Shown here: positions 19,476 through 30,900 of the stretch, piece after piece | Layout: each line of letters starts with the position of its first letter | Position numbering within the stretch: position 1 is the stretch's first letter | Origin: Phenylobacterium hankyongense | Lineage (GTDB): Bacteria; Pseudomonadota; Alphaproteobacteria; Caulobacterales; Caulobacteraceae | Direction of reading: 5' to 3' | Length of the DNA stretch: 64,000 nt | Assembly: GCF_003254505.1 (NCBI RefSeq) | Contig: NZ_QFYP01000001.1 | Location: forward strand, 1,100,001-1,164,000 | The notes under the pieces: generated by a model | What the model saw: the letters and a program-made list of their open reading frames with translations, nothing else | Databases searched by the model: none | What the model was told of the DNA's origin: nothing | Translations under genes and position numbers: made by a program

Positions 19476-20888
19476 CTAGGCCTGCATCGTCCACCCCTCG
19501 ACGCCCATGGCCGCCTGGCGCAGCGCTTCGGAGCGGGTGGGGTGCGGATGGCAGGTGCGGGCCACGTCCTCGGAGGCGGCGCGGAATTCCATGGCCACGC
19601 AGTACTCGCCGATCATCTCGCTGACCGAAGGGCCGATCAGGTGCGCGCCCAGCACTTCGTCGGTGGCGGCGTCGGCCAGGATCTTCACGAAGCCCTCGGT
19701 CTCGTGGTTGATCTTGGCGCGGCTGTTGGCGGTGAACGGGAACTTGCCGACCTTGTAGACGACGCCGGCTTCCTTCAGCTCCTCCTCGGTGCGGCCCACC
19801 CAGGCCACTTCCGGGGTGGTGTAGACGACGCTCGGGATGATGCCGTAGGCCACGTGGCCGGCCTTGCCGGCGATGGTCTCGATGCAGGCCACCGCCTCGT
19901 CCTCCGCCTTGTGGGCCAGCATCGGGCCGAGGGTGACGTCGCCGATGGCCCAGACGCCGGGCGCCGAGGTCTTCCAGTGGTCGGTCTCGATGAAGCCGCG
20001 CTTGTCGGGGGTGATCCCGACGCTCTCCAGGCCCAGGCCCTCGGTGTAGGGCCGCCGGCCGATGGCCAGCAGCACATAGTCGGCCTCCAGCGTCTCGGCC
20101 GCCCCGCCGGCGACCGGCTCCATGGTCAGCGAGACGCCCTTCTTGCCGACGGCCGCGCCGGTGACCTTCATGCCCAGCTTGAACTCCATGCCCTGCTTGG
20201 TCAGCGAGCGCTGGAAGGTCTTGGCCACCTCGGCGTCCATGCCGGGCGAGATGCGGTCGAGGAACTCCACCACCGTCACCTGCGCGCCCAGCCGGCGCCA
20301 CACCGAGCCGAGCTCCAGGCCGATGATGCCGGCGCCGATGACCACCAGGCTCTTCGGGACCTCCGGCAGCGACAGCGCGCCGGTGGAGTCCACGATCCGC
20401 TTCTGGTCGATGGCGACGCCCGGCAGGCCCGAGGGCTCGGAGCCGGTGGCGATGACGATGTTCTTGGCTTCCAGCGTGGTGACCGCGCCGTCGGCGGCGG
20501 TGACCTCGACCTTGCCGGGACCGGCGATGCGGCCGGCGCCCTTCACCCAGTCGACCTTGTTCTTCTTGAACAGGAACTCGACGCCCTTGGTCAGCGCCGT
20601 CACCGACTCGGCCTTCTGCTTCATCATCTGCGGCAGGTTGAGCCGGGGCGAGACGTCGATGCCGAGGGTGGCGAACTCGTGGTTCGCCGCGTCATAGAGC
20701 TCGGAGGCGTGCAGCAGCGCCTTCGACGGCATGCAGCCGACGTTCAGGCAGGTGCCGCCCAACGTCGGGCCCTTGTCCACGCAGGCCACCTTGAGCCCCA
20801 GCTGTCCGGCGCGGATGGCGCCGTTGTAGCCCGCGGGGCCACCCCCGATGATGACGACGTCGTAGGTGGTGGTGGTGGTCTCAGCCAT
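19476..20888 (-). CDS. lpdA: Dihydrolipoyl dehydrogenase (E3)
   Basis: A 470-residue FAD flavoprotein disulfide reductase. The FAD motif is [19 protein letters not shown], the redox-active disulfide is in [13 protein letters not shown], the NAD motif is [13 protein letters not shown], and the C-terminal HPHPT stretch supplies the catalytic His-Glu pair. It reoxidises lipoyl groups of the 2-oxoglutarate dehydrogenase complex encoded just upstream (sucA, sucB). Position fits a shared transcription unit with sucCD-sucAB. Confidence 0.95.
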   Translation of the reverse strand: MAETTTTTYDVVIIGGGPAGYNGAIRAGQLGLKVACVDKGPTLGGTCLNVGCMPSKALLHASELYDAANHEFATLGIDVSPRLNLPQMMKQKAESVTALTKGVEFLFKKNKVDWVKGAGRIAGPGKVEVTAADGAVTTLEAKNIVIATGSEPSGLPGVAIDQKRIVDSTGALSLPEVPKSLVVIGAGIIGLELGSVWRRLGAQVTVVEFLDRISPGMDAEVAKTFQRSLTKQGMEFKLGMKVTGAAVGKKGVSLTMEPVAGGAAETLEADYVLLAIGRRPYTEGLGLESVGITPDKRGFIETDHWKTSAPGVWAIGDVTLGPMLAHKAEDEAVACIETIAGKAGHVAYGIIPSVVYTTPEVAWVGRTEEELKEAGVVYKVGKFPFTANSRAKINHETEGFVKILADAATDEVLGAHLIGPSVSEMIGEYCVAMEFRAASEDVARTCHPHPTRSEALRQAAMGVEGWTMQA

Positions 20889-20962
20889 GGGATGCGCCCG
20901 CTCTGGATTTGCGGGCGCACCCTAGGCATCGACATTCCTAGGTCAATGCCGAGCCGTCACAC

Positions 20963-21265
20963 TCAGCGCGGCGGCGGCGTCGTGGTGGGGCTCGTGGTGG
21001 AGCCGGTCGTCGAGGAGCCCGTCGTGGAGGAGCCGGTCGTGGAGGAGCCGGCAGCGCCGCTGCCGCTCATGCCGGAGCTGCTGGCGCCCGACCCGCCGCT
21101 CATCCCAGGGTCGCTCGGACTGCTGGTGCTGGAGGAGGCGTTCCTGCCGCTGCTCGACGCGTCGGAAGCCGAACGGTCAGAGCCCATGCCCATGCTGCTG
21201 CAGGCGACGAGCGACAGTCCGAGGAGGGCGGCGGACGCCGCCCCGGCGATCTTGGTGAAGGTCAT
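20963..21265 (-). CDS. Ser/Gly/Thr-rich lipoprotein
   Basis: A 100-residue predicted lipoprotein. The signal peptide ends in lipobox LVAC (cysteine at about residue 22). The mature part is low complexity, mostly Ser, Gly and Thr, with three tandem STTGS pentapeptides near residues 75-90 and a Pro-rich end. Such composition suggests a flexible envelope linker. It sits between sucB and lpdA on their strand although nothing links it to them. The coding call rests on the lipobox and codon use. Confidence 0.7.
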   Translation of the reverse strand: MTFTKIAGAASAALLGLSLVACSSMGMGSDRSASDASSSGRNASSSTSSPSDPGMSGGSGASSSGMSGSGAAGSSTTGSSTTGSSTTGSTTSPTTTPPPR

Positions 21266-21339
21266 GACGTGTGTTCCCGTTGCGACGGCCTGTCACCGTC
21301 GCGTGACCAACCGGCGCTCACGGAGCCGCGTTCCCCCAC

Positions 21340-21402
21340 CAACAATTGAGGCGGCCAACAATTGAGGCGGCCAACGATCGAGGGCGGCGACCGGCCGCCC
21401 TC
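21340..21402. repeat. 16-bp tandem repeat and hairpin downstream of sucB
   Basis: CAACAATTGAGGCGGC occurs twice in tandem (21340-21355 and 21356-21371), followed by a degenerate third copy (21372-21387). A 9-bp hairpin of GAGGGCGGC with its complement (21380-21388 and 21394-21402) overlaps the last copy. It lacks a T tract on the minus strand, so it is not a clear terminator; it could act as an RNA processing or stability element. Confidence 0.6.
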
Positions 21403-21408
21403 CTGTCG

Positions 21409-22614
21409 CTAGATGTCGAGCAGCAGGCGCTGCGGATCCTCGAGCGCGTCCTTGACGTGCACCAGGAAGGTCACCGCGCCCTGGCCGTCGACCACGCGGT
21501 GGTCGTAGCTCAGCGCCAGGTACATCATCGGCCGGATCACCACCTGGCCGCCGACCGCCACCGGCCGCTCCTGGATCTTGTGCATGCCGAGGATGCCCGA
21601 CTGCGGCGCGTTGAGGATCGGCGTCGACATCAGCGAGCCGTAGACCCCGCCGTTGGAGATGGTGAAGGTCCCGCCCTGCAGGTCCTCCAGCGCCAGCTGG
21701 CCGTCGCGGGCCTTCTTGCCCAGCGCGGCGATGGCCTTCTCGACCGCCGCCAGGCTCATCTGGTCGGCGTCGCGCACCACCGGCACGACCAGGCCCTTCT
21801 CGGTCCCGACCGCCACGCCGATGTCGTAGTGGTTCTTGTAGATCAGGTCCTGGCCGTCGATCTCGGCGTTGACGTCGGGCACCAGCTTCAGGGCGTGGAC
21901 CACCGCCTGCACGAAGAAGCTCATGAAGCCGAGCTTCACGCCGTGGCGCTTCTCGAAGACGTCCTTGTACTGGCTGCGCAGGCTCATCACCGCGCTCATG
22001 TCCACCTCGTTGAAGGTGGTCAGCATGGCGGCGTTGTTCTGCGCCTCCTTCAGGCGGCGCGCGATGGTCTGGCGAAGCCGGGTCATGCGGACCCGCTCCT
22101 CGCGCTCATGCATCTCGCGCGGCGCCTGCGGCGCGGGCGCCGGGGCCGGCTGGCTGGCGCGGGCGTCGAGGGCGGCGAGCGCGTCGCCCTTGGTGATCCG
22201 GCCGTCCTTGCCGGTGCCGGAGATCGCGCCGGCCTCGAGCTTGTTTTCGGCGACCACGCGCTGGGCGGAGGGCGCCAGCACCGGCTCGGCCCTGGCCGGG
22301 GCCTTCGGGGCGCTGGCGGCGGGCGCCGGGGCCGGCGCGGCGGCCGGGGCCTTGGCGGGGGCGGGCTTGGCGCCGGCGGCGCCTTCGGTCACCCGGCCGA
22401 GCAGCGCGCCCGGCTCGACGGTGGCGCCTTCCGCGGCGGCGATCTCGCTCAGCACGCCGTCCGAGGGGGCGGCGACCTCGAGGCTGACCTTGTCGGTCTC
22501 CAGCTCGACGAGGATCTCGTCCTTGCGCACCGCATCGCCGGCCTTCTTGGCCCAGCGCGCCACTGTCGCCTCGGTGACGGATTCGCCGAGGGCGGGCGTC
22601 ATGATGTCGGCCAT
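21409..22614 (-). CDS. sucB: 2-oxoglutarate dehydrogenase E2 (dihydrolipoyl succinyltransferase)
   Basis: The 401-residue E2 has an N-terminal lipoyl domain with the lipoylated lysine in [11 protein letters not shown], an Ala/Pro-rich linker (about 85-125), a peripheral subunit-binding domain, and a catalytic domain ending with the active site SYDHRVVDG. It transfers succinyl groups to CoA. It is 56 bp downstream of sucA on the same strand. Confidence 0.95.
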   Translation of the reverse strand: MADIMTPALGESVTEATVARWAKKAGDAVRKDEILVELETDKVSLEVAAPSDGVLSEIAAAEGATVEPGALLGRVTEGAAGAKPAPAKAPAAAPAPAPAASAPKAPARAEPVLAPSAQRVVAENKLEAGAISGTGKDGRITKGDALAALDARASQPAPAPAPQAPREMHEREERVRMTRLRQTIARRLKEAQNNAAMLTTFNEVDMSAVMSLRSQYKDVFEKRHGVKLGFMSFFVQAVVHALKLVPDVNAEIDGQDLIYKNHYDIGVAVGTEKGLVVPVVRDADQMSLAAVEKAIAALGKKARDGQLALEDLQGGTFTISNGGVYGSLMSTPILNAPQSGILGMHKIQERPVAVGGQVVIRPMMYLALSYDHRVVDGQGAVTFLVHVKDALEDPQRLLLDI

Positions 22615-22670
22615 GGGGGTAGCGCTCCTAGAGGGTTCTCAACACAAACAAACTGAGGCGGATGGCGGGA

Positions 22671-25622
22671 TCAGGCGAAGGCTTCGGTGAGGAAGGCTTC
22701 GAGCTCCTTCAGGTGGCGGCTCATCAGGCCGGCGGCGGTGGACGCCGTGGCCGGGCGGCCGACGTAGCGGGCGCGCTTGGCCTTGATGTTCAGCCGCTCC
22801 AGGGTGAGCTCCAGCCACGGGTCGACGAAGGTCCAGCCGCCCATGTTCTTCGGCTCTTCCTGAACCCAGATCAGCTCGGCGTTGCGGAAGCGCTTCAGCT
22901 CGTTGGACAGCGACTTCAGCGGCCACGGATAGAACTGCTCCAGGCGCAGGATGTAGACGTCCTCGCGGCCCGACTTCGCCCGCTGCTCGATCAGGTCGTA
23001 GTAGACCTTGCCGGAGCAGAGGATGACGCGGTTGATCTGGTCGTCGGCCTTCAGCGTCACGCCGCCGACGTCGCAGCCGGCCTCCGCCCCGTCGATCATC
23101 ACCCGGTGGAAGCTCGAACCCTCGGCCATGTCGGAGAGGTTGGAGACCGCCCGCTTGTGGCGCAGCAGGCTCTTCGGGGTCATGACGATCAGCGGCTTGC
23201 GGAACTCCCGCAGCACCTGGCGGCGCAGGGCGTGGAAGTAGTTGGCCGGCGTGGTCGGGTAGACCACCTGCATGTTGTCTTCCGCGCAGGACTGCAGGTA
23301 GCGCTCCAGGCGGGCGGAGGAGTGCTCCGGTCCCTGGCCCTCGTAGCCGTGCGGCAGCAGCATGACGAGGCCGCTCATCCGCAGCCACTTGCGCTCGCCC
23401 GAAGCGATGAACTGGTCGATCACCACCTGGGCGCCGTTGGCGAAGTCCCCGAACTGGGCTTCCCACATGGTCAGGGTGTTGGGGTCGGTGAGCGAGAAGC
23501 CGTATTCGAAGCCCAGCACCGCCTCTTCCGACAGCGCCGAATCCAGCACCTCGAAGTGCGCCTGGGTGGGGCCCAGGTTGCGGAGCGGGAAATAGACCTC
23601 CTCGGTCTTCTGGTCGACGACGCCGGAGTGGCGCTGGGTGAAGGTGCCGCGCACGCTGTCCTGGCCGGACAGGCGCACCGGATAGCCCTGGTCGAGCAGG
23701 GTGGCGAAGGCCAGGTGCTCGCCCGTGCCCCAGTCGATCCCGGTCCCCGACTCGATGGCGTCGCGGCGGTTCTGGATGACCCGCTCGACCGTCTTGTGGA
23801 CGGCGACCCGCTCCGGGACGGTGGTGATCTTGCGGCCCAGGTCGAGCAGCTTCTGCTTCGGCACGCCGGTTTCGCGGCTGTCGTCGGACTTCGGTTGGGT
23901 CAGGCCCGACCACTTGCCGTCCAGCCAGTCGGCCTTGTTGGCCTTGTAGGTCTTGCCGGCCTCGAACTCCTGGTCGAGGAACTCGGCGAACTCGGAGACC
24001 CAGCCGTCCACCTCGCCCTGGGTGACCACACCCTCGTTCACCAGGCGCGTCGAATAGAGCTCGCGCACCGACGGGTGGTCCTTGATCTTCTGGTACATCA
24101 AGGGCTGCGTCATCGTCGGATCGTCGCCCTCGTTGTGGCCGAACCGGCGGTAGCAGAACATGTCGATGACCACGTCCTTGCCGAACTGCTGCCGGTACTC
24201 GGTGGCCACCTTGGCGGCGAACACCACCGCTTCGGGGTCGTCGCCGTTGGCGTGGAAGATCGGCGCCTCGACCATCAGCGCCACGTCGGACGGATAGGGC
24301 GAGGAGCGGGAGTTCTTCGGGCTGGTGGTGAAGCCGATCTGGTTGTTGACCACGAAGTGCATGGTCCCGCCGACGCCGTAGCCCTTCAGGCCCGACAGCG
24401 CGAAGCACTCGGCCACCACGCCCTGGCCGGCGAAGGCCGCGTCGCCGTGCATCAAGAGCGGCATCACGTGGCTGCGCCCGGCGCTGGCGTTCTGGCGCAG
24501 GGTGAAGGCCTGCTTGGCCCGCGCCTTGCCGACCACCACCGGGTTGACGATCTCCAGGTGGCTGGGGTTGGCGGTGAGCGACAGGTGGACGCTGTTGTTG
24601 TCGAACTCACGGTCCGACGAGGCGCCCAGATGGTACTTCACGTCGCCGGAGCCTTCGACGTCCGAGGGCAGCGACGAGCCGCCCTGGAACTCGTGGAAGA
24701 TCACCTGGTAGGGCTTGCCCATCACCGCGGCGAGCACGTTCAGGCGGCCGCGGTGCGGCATGCCGACGACGATGTCCTTCACGCCCAGGGCGCCGCCGCG
24801 CTTGATGATCTGCTCCAGCGCCGGGACCATGGATTCGCCGCCGTCGAGGCCGAACCGCTTGGTGCCGGGGAAGCGGCGGTGGAGGAACTTCTCGAAGCCT
24901 TCGCCCTCGATCAGCTTCTTCAGGATGGCGATCTTGCCCTCCTTGGTGAAGGCGATCTCCTTGTCGCGGCCCTCGATGCGCTCCTGCAGCCAGCCCTTCT
25001 CCTTGGGGTCGGAGATGTGCATGTACTGCACGCCGATGTTGCCGCAGTAGGTCCGGCGCAGGATCTCCAGGATCTCGCGGATCGAGGCCGTCTCCAGCCC
25101 CAGCACGAAGTCGAGGAAGATCGGCCGGTCGAAGTCGGCTTCCGAGAAGCCGTAGGTGGCGGGGTCGAGCTCGGAGGCGTCGCCGCGCGTGGTGGCGATG
25201 CCCAGCGGGTCGAGGTTGGCCTTCAGGTGGCCGCGCATCCGGTAGGCGCGGATCATCATGATGGCGCGCAGGGAATCGAGGGTGGCGGAGCGGACCGCGT
25301 CCACCGAGGCGGCGGGCTGGCGTTCGGCGATCTTGGCGCCGACCTTGGCCTCGACCGCGGGCCACAGGCCGTCGATGGCCGACAGCCAGTCGGGACGCGT
25401 GGTGGGCGTGGCGGGCCGGGTCCAGGTCGGCGGCGCAGCGGCGCGCGTCACCTCGTCGGCGCGATCCAGGAGCGAAGCGAAGAACGCCCGCCACGAGGGC
25501 TCGACCGAATTCGGGTCGCCGGCCCACTTCGCGTAGAGGTCCTCCACGAAGGCGGCATTGCCGCCATAGAGGAATGAGGTCTCCGCGAGCACCTCGTTGA
25601 TCAGACCTGCGTCGTCCGCCAT
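22671..25622 (-). CDS. sucA: 2-oxoglutarate dehydrogenase E1
   Basis: A 983-residue thiamine-diphosphate E1. Markers are the N-terminal FLYGGNAAFVEDLYAKW, GMPHRGRLNVL, the ThDP motif GDAAFAGQGVVAECF, VVNNQIGFTTSP, and the C-terminal LMLLPHGYEGQGPEHSSAR and VQEEPKNMGGW. It decarboxylates 2-oxoglutarate and loads the E2 lipoyl group. Full length. It lies 78 bp after sucD on the same strand. Confidence 0.96.
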   Translation of the reverse strand: MADDAGLINEVLAETSFLYGGNAAFVEDLYAKWAGDPNSVEPSWRAFFASLLDRADEVTRAAAPPTWTRPATPTTRPDWLSAIDGLWPAVEAKVGAKIAERQPAASVDAVRSATLDSLRAIMMIRAYRMRGHLKANLDPLGIATTRGDASELDPATYGFSEADFDRPIFLDFVLGLETASIREILEILRRTYCGNIGVQYMHISDPKEKGWLQERIEGRDKEIAFTKEGKIAILKKLIEGEGFEKFLHRRFPGTKRFGLDGGESMVPALEQIIKRGGALGVKDIVVGMPHRGRLNVLAAVMGKPYQVIFHEFQGGSSLPSDVEGSGDVKYHLGASSDREFDNNSVHLSLTANPSHLEIVNPVVVGKARAKQAFTLRQNASAGRSHVMPLLMHGDAAFAGQGVVAECFALSGLKGYGVGGTMHFVVNNQIGFTTSPKNSRSSPYPSDVALMVEAPIFHANGDDPEAVVFAAKVATEYRQQFGKDVVIDMFCYRRFGHNEGDDPTMTQPLMYQKIKDHPSVRELYSTRLVNEGVVTQGEVDGWVSEFAEFLDQEFEAGKTYKANKADWLDGKWSGLTQPKSDDSRETGVPKQKLLDLGRKITTVPERVAVHKTVERVIQNRRDAIESGTGIDWGTGEHLAFATLLDQGYPVRLSGQDSVRGTFTQRHSGVVDQKTEEVYFPLRNLGPTQAHFEVLDSALSEEAVLGFEYGFSLTDPNTLTMWEAQFGDFANGAQVVIDQFIASGERKWLRMSGLVMLLPHGYEGQGPEHSSARLERYLQSCAEDNMQVVYPTTPANYFHALRRQVLREFRKPLIVMTPKSLLRHKRAVSNLSDMAEGSSFHRVMIDGAEAGCDVGGVTLKADDQINRVILCSGKVYYDLIEQRAKSGREDVYILRLEQFYPWPLKSLSNELKRFRNAELIWVQEEPKNMGGWTFVDPWLELTLERLNIKAKRARYVGRPATASTAAGLMSRHLKELEAFLTEAFA

Positions 25623-25700
25623 TTCGTCCGCTTCCCTGACGGAACCGCGGACTTCTGAGAAGGAGCCGAGCGCGGACCGCCCTTACGCTAAGAGTTCTGC

Positions 25701-26579
25701 CTAGGCGCCCTTGAGCACCTCGACCAGGGTTTCACCGAGCTTCGCCGGCGAGGGGGAGACGCGGATGCCCGCGGCTTCCATCGCAGCGATCTTGTCTTCG
25801 GCCCCACCCTTGCCGCCGGAGATGATCGCGCCCGCGTGACCCATACGGCGGCCAGGCGGCGCGGTACGTCCCGCGATGAAGCCGACCATAGGCTTCTTGG
25901 TTGCTGAATTTTTAATGAACTCAGCGGCGTCTTCCTCGGCCGAGCCGCCGATCTCGCCGATCATGATGATCGACTCGGTCTCCGGATCGTCCAGGAACAT
26001 CTGCAGCACGTCGATGAACTCGGTGCCCTTCACCGGGTCGCCGCCGATGCCTACGGCCGTGCTCTGGCCGAGGCCCACCTGGGTGGTCTGGAACACGGCT
26101 TCATAGGTAAGCGTCCCGGAGCGGGAAACAACGCCCACGGAGCCGCGCTTGAAGATGTTGCCCGGCATGATGCCGATCTTGCACTCGTCCGGCGTCAGCA
26201 CGCCGGGGCAGTTCGGCCCGATCAGCCGCGACCTGGAGCCCGACAGCGACCGCTTGACGCGGATCATGTCGGCGACCGGGATGCCTTCGGTGATGCAGAC
26301 GATGAGCGGAATTTCCGCGTCGATCGCCTCCAGGATGGAGTCGGCCGCGAACGGCGGCGGCACGTAGATCACGCTGGCCTCGGCGCCGGTCTGCCGCACC
26401 GCCTCGCCGACGGTGTCGAACACCGGCAGGTTCAGGTGGCTGGTCCCGCCTTTGCCGGGGGTGACCCCGCCGACCATCTTGGTCCCGTAGGCGATCGCCT
26501 GTTCGGTGTGGAAGGTGCCCTGGGCGCCGGTGATGCCCTGGCAGATGACCTTGGTGTTCTTGCCGATGAGGATGGACAT
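25701..26579 (-). CDS. sucD: Succinyl-CoA synthetase subunit alpha
   Basis: A 292-residue CoA-binding alpha subunit: N-terminal [27 protein letters not shown], and the phosphorylated histidine in [20 protein letters not shown]. It works with SucC to convert succinyl-CoA to succinate with NTP formation. The stop of sucC and its start overlap by one base (TGATG), giving translational coupling. Confidence 0.95.
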   Translation of the reverse strand: MSILIGKNTKVICQGITGAQGTFHTEQAIAYGTKMVGGVTPGKGGTSHLNLPVFDTVGEAVRQTGAEASVIYVPPPFAADSILEAIDAEIPLIVCITEGIPVADMIRVKRSLSGSRSRLIGPNCPGVLTPDECKIGIMPGNIFKRGSVGVVSRSGTLTYEAVFQTTQVGLGQSTAVGIGGDPVKGTEFIDVLQMFLDDPETESIIMIGEIGGSAEEDAAEFIKNSATKKPMVGFIAGRTAPPGRRMGHAGAIISGGKGGAEDKIAAMEAAGIRVSPSPAKLGETLVEVLKGA

Positions 26580-27778
26580 CAGGCGGCTCCCCGCACGGCC
26601 TTGACGATCTTCTCGGCGCCGTCCGACAGGTCGTTGGCGGAAACCACGTTCAAGCCGCTCTCCGCGATGATCTTCTTGCCCAGCTCGACGTTGGTGCCTT
26701 CCAGCCGCACGACCAGCGGCACCTTCAGGCCCATTTCCCGCACCGCCTCGACCACGCCCTCGGCGATGATGTCGCAGCGCATGATGCCGCCGAAGATGTT
26801 CACCAGGATGCCCTTCACGTTGGGGTCCGCGGTGATGATCTTGAACGCCGCCGTGACCTTCTCCTTGGTGGCGCCGCCGCCGACGTCGAGGAAGTTGGCC
26901 GGCTCCGCGCCATAGAGCTTGATGATGTCCATGGTCGCCATGGCCAGGCCCGCGCCGTTGACCATGCAGCCGATCTCGCCGTCGAGGGCGATGTAGGACA
27001 GGTCGTACTTGGAGGCCTCGATCTCCTTGGGGTCCTCCTCGCTCTCGTCGCGCAGCGCGGCGATGTCCTTGTGGCGGAAGAGGGCGCTGTCGTCGAAGGA
27101 CACCTTGGCGTCGAGCACCCGCAGCTGGTCGTCGGCGGTGACGATCAGCGGGTTGATCTCCAGCAGGCTCATGTCCGTGGCCACGAAGGCCGCATAGAGC
27201 TGGCCGAGCAGCTTGCCGGCCTGCTTGGAGAGGTCGCCCTTCAGGCCCAGCGAGCTCGCCAGCATCAGGCCGTGGTGCGGCCACACGCCGGTGGCCGGGT
27301 CGACGGAGAAGGTGGCGATCTTGTCGGGCGTGTTGTGCGCGACCTCTTCGATGCTCATCCCGCCTTCGGTGGAGGCGACCACCGAGACCCGGCTGGTCTC
27401 GCGGTCGACCAGCAGCGAGAGGTAGAATTCCTTGGCGATCGCGGCGCCTTCCTCGATGTAGAGGCGGTTGACCTGCTTGCCCTTGGGCCCGGTCTGTTCG
27501 GTGACCAGCACCCGGCCGAACATTTCCTCGGCGGCGGCGCGGACCTCCTCGACGGACTTGACGACCCGCACGCCGCCCTTGGCGTCGGGGCCGAGGCCCT
27601 CGAACTTGCCCTTGCCGCGCCCGCCGGCGTGGATCTGGGCCTTCACGACGAAGACCGGCCCCCCCAGCTGCTGGGCGGCCTTGACCGCCTCTTCGACCGA
27701 GAACGCGGGGTAGCCGCGCGGAACCGCCACGCCGAACTCGGAGAGGACGGCCTTGGCTTGGTGTTCGTGGATATTCAT
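26579..27778 (-). CDS. sucC: ADP-forming succinyl-CoA synthetase subunit beta
   Basis: A 399-residue ATP-grasp subunit. Start [12 protein letters not shown] is typical; [16 protein letters not shown] supplies the nucleotide lysine region, LEINPLIVT and [22 protein letters not shown] motifs are present, and [16 protein letters not shown] follows. It is the first gene of the sucC-sucD-sucA-sucB block, so the promoter should lie at 27779-27900. Confidence 0.95.
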   Translation of the reverse strand: MNIHEHQAKAVLSEFGVAVPRGYPAFSVEEAVKAAQQLGGPVFVVKAQIHAGGRGKGKFEGLGPDAKGGVRVVKSVEEVRAAAEEMFGRVLVTEQTGPKGKQVNRLYIEEGAAIAKEFYLSLLVDRETSRVSVVASTEGGMSIEEVAHNTPDKIATFSVDPATGVWPHHGLMLASSLGLKGDLSKQAGKLLGQLYAAFVATDMSLLEINPLIVTADDQLRVLDAKVSFDDSALFRHKDIAALRDESEEDPKEIEASKYDLSYIALDGEIGCMVNGAGLAMATMDIIKLYGAEPANFLDVGGGATKEKVTAAFKIITADPNVKGILVNIFGGIMRCDIIAEGVVEAVREMGLKVPLVVRLEGTNVELGKKIIAESGLNVVSANDLSDGAEKIVKAVRGAA

Positions 27779-27911
27779 GAGGCCTGTGGCGCGTCTGCCA
27801 ATTTGGCTCGCCCTGTCGGCGAGTGGCGGGCGTTATAGGCGCCGCACATAGGGCTGGCAACCGCAGGTGGGGTGAATTTTGCCCGGTTTTCCGGATGCTT
27901 TCGTCCGGGGG

Positions 27912-30900
27912 TCAGCCGGCGCCTTCGACCGCCGCCGTGGCGCGCCGTTCGAGCTTGCCCCAGCCGACCCGCGCGCCGTGCAGCGCCGCGTCGATGGACT
28001 TCACGACCACATAGTACATGAGCTGGCGGTAGCCGAAGCGCTGGATCGGCATCCAGATCAGGTCGCCCCAGGGCGCGCGCCGCTCCATGGCCATGCCCAG
28101 CGCGCCGGCCGACAGGTCCAGGAAGATGAAGGCCGCCCAATAAAACACCGGCCGCACCAGGTCGTCCGGCGACCACTCCACCGGATGGTAGGCCCAGGCG
28201 TAGGCCGAGGAGATGGCGCTCCAGACGATGGCCAGGTCGACCAGCGGCGCGACGGCGGCCAGGAAGATCTGGAACAGCCAGATCTGCGGCAGCGCCACGA
28301 AGCCGAGGATCGGCCGTTTCGGGTTGAACAGGGCCGCGCGGTGCTTCCAGAGGCACTGCAGGGTGCCGAACGACCAGCGGAACCGCTGCTTGAGCAGGCC
28401 GGCGACGGTTTCCGGGGCCTCGGTGTAGGCCCGCGCCGCAGGGTCGAACTCCACCGTCCAGCCGGCCCGCTGGATCGCCAGCGTCAGGTCCTGGTCCTCG
28501 GCGAGGGTGTCGGAGGGATAGCCGCCCATGGCCTCCAGCGCGCTCTTGCGCCAGGCGCCCACCGCGCCGGGCACCACGGTCACCGCGCCCAGGGCCGCCA
28601 AGGCGCGGCGCTCCAGGTTCTGGGCGGTGACGTATTCCAGCGCCTGCCAGCGGGTGATCAGGTTGCGGCGGTTGCCGACGATGGCGTTGCCGGCCACCGC
28701 GCCCACCTTGGGGTCGGCGAACCAGCGGACCAGCTGCGGGATGGTGTCCGGCGGGAACAGGGTGTCGGCGTCGAGCGCCACGACGATCTCGCCGCGGACC
28801 TCGGTCAGGCCGCGGTTCAGCGCGCGGGCCTTGCCGCCGTTTTCGAAGGTGCGCAGCGTCACCCGCGGATCGTCGGCGAAGGCCTCGCGGACCACCCGCG
28901 AGGTGCCGTCCTTGGAGCCGTCGTCCAGCACCAGGACCTGCAGCTTCGGCCAGTGGGAGGCGAGGATCCGGCGCACCGAGGCGACGATCACCTTCTCCTC
29001 GTTGAAGCAGGGGATCAGGACGCTGACCATCGGACCGCCGGCGGCGTCGGGCATCGGCGGGGTCCGGCGCGCGATCCGCAGGCGATGCACGAACGCCAGG
29101 ACGGCCAGGAACACCAGCCGCGCCACGCCGAGCGCGATGGCGACGATGAACAGCCCCTGCAGGACCATCTGCGCGCCGTGGAAGAAGCCGAAGCCGAGAC
29201 GGTCGAGCAACAGTTCCGCCGAGTTGCGGCTGGTGGGCGGCATCACCTGCGCGGGGGTCATGCCGGCGAGGTCGGCGACGGTGACCAGGGTGTAGCCGTT
29301 GGCGCGGATCGCATCGATCACCCGCGGCAGCGCCGCGACGGTGCGGCTGCGGTCGCCGCCGGAGTCGTGCAGCAGCACGACCTGGCCGGGCCGGACCGTG
29401 TCGTGCAGGCGGGTGATCACCGTGTTCACGATCTGGTCGGGCGTGGGCTTCTGCCAGTCGTTGGTGTCGATCCGCAGGCCGACCGTCAGGTAGCCCTGTT
29501 GCTGGGCGGCCAGCAGCGGGGCGACCTCGCGCGGGGTCGACGGCTCGGCGTCGCCGAAGAACGGCGGCCGGAACAGCCGCTGCGACCGGCCGGTGATGGT
29601 CTCGAACAGGCGCTGGGTGGCGTTGAGCTCGACCACGGTCTGGGCGGTCGGCACCTCGCCGATGTTCGGATGGGTCCAGGTGTGGCCGCCGACGTCGTGG
29701 CCCTCCCGCAGCTCGCGGGCCACCAGGCCCGGGTAGCGGGACATGTTCTTGCCGATCACGAAGAAGGTGGCCGGCGCGTGCTTGGCCTTGAGGATGTCGA
29801 GGATCTTCGGCGTCCAGCGCCCGTCTGGCCCGTCGTCGAAGGTCAGCGCCACCCAGCCCGGGTGCGCGCCGTAGCGCTGCACCACGTAGGAGGTGGGCAT
29901 GTCCACGTAGCTTTCGCCGGCGATCAGCGCGGTGGCGGGGTCGACCTGCAGCGTGCGGCGGCCAGGCTTGGGGATGTCCTCCACCCGCAGCACCTCGCCG
30001 GAGCCGTCGAAATCCACGTCCTGGCCGGGACGCAGCGCCTCCAGCCCGTCCGGCCGGGCGGCGCCGTAGTCGTGGCGCAGCAGCTTCCAGTCCTGCTGGT
30101 CCTCGCCGCCCAGCCGCCACAGGGCGTAGCCCATCGGCCGGAAGCCGTCGCCGACCCGGATCTGGTTGTACAGCGTGGCCGCGTCGAGGAACCAGACCTC
30201 ATGCTTGCGGCCGGCGTCGTCCTCGTAGGCGAAGGTCGGGTTGAGGCTGGCCTCGTCCATCGCCGCATGCGCGCCGGAATCGTGCGCCGTCTGGGTGGCC
30301 TCGTTGAAGGTCACCGCCACCGAGCTGCCGGGCTTGGCGCCCTGCGCCAGGGTCCAGTCGTAGCCGTAGTCGCCCAGCGCCAGCACGGTGCGGTTGGGGT
30401 CCAGGTTCTCCATGGTCTTGGCGAGGGTCGACTCGAACCAGTCCTGGCCGGCGGGCGGGCCGGGATCGCCGGTGCCCCAGTGCTGGTCGTAGGCCATCAG
30501 CACGACGGCGTCGGCCACGGCCTGCAGCCGCTTCAGCGGCCAGGACTCGTCGCCGAACGGCGTGGTGACCCAGACCTCCCGGCCGAGCGGGCGCAGCACC
30601 GCGCGGGCCTCGGCGATGAAGCCGGGATAGGCCTGGACGCCGACCGGCGAGAGGTTCTCGAAGTCGAAGACGTAGCCGGCGTAGCCCCGCTTCTGCGCCT
30701 CACGGGCGAGGTTGTTGAGCAGCATCTTGCGGGCCGCCGGGTTGGTCAGCACCGCGTCGGCGGCCGGCCCGTTCCAGACCCCGTCCTTGGCGTTGAACAC
30801 CCCGGGCATGATCGACGGCGGCTTCTTGGCCTGGGCGATGATCGCGCGCGCCCGGACGTCGGAGGTGATCGCCACCTGGCCGTCGGCTCCCGACAGCGCC

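Noticed and set aside
26580..27860. Upstream extension of the sucD frame
   Set aside because: It lies over sucC in another frame and lacks SucD-like sequence; sucD starts at 26579.
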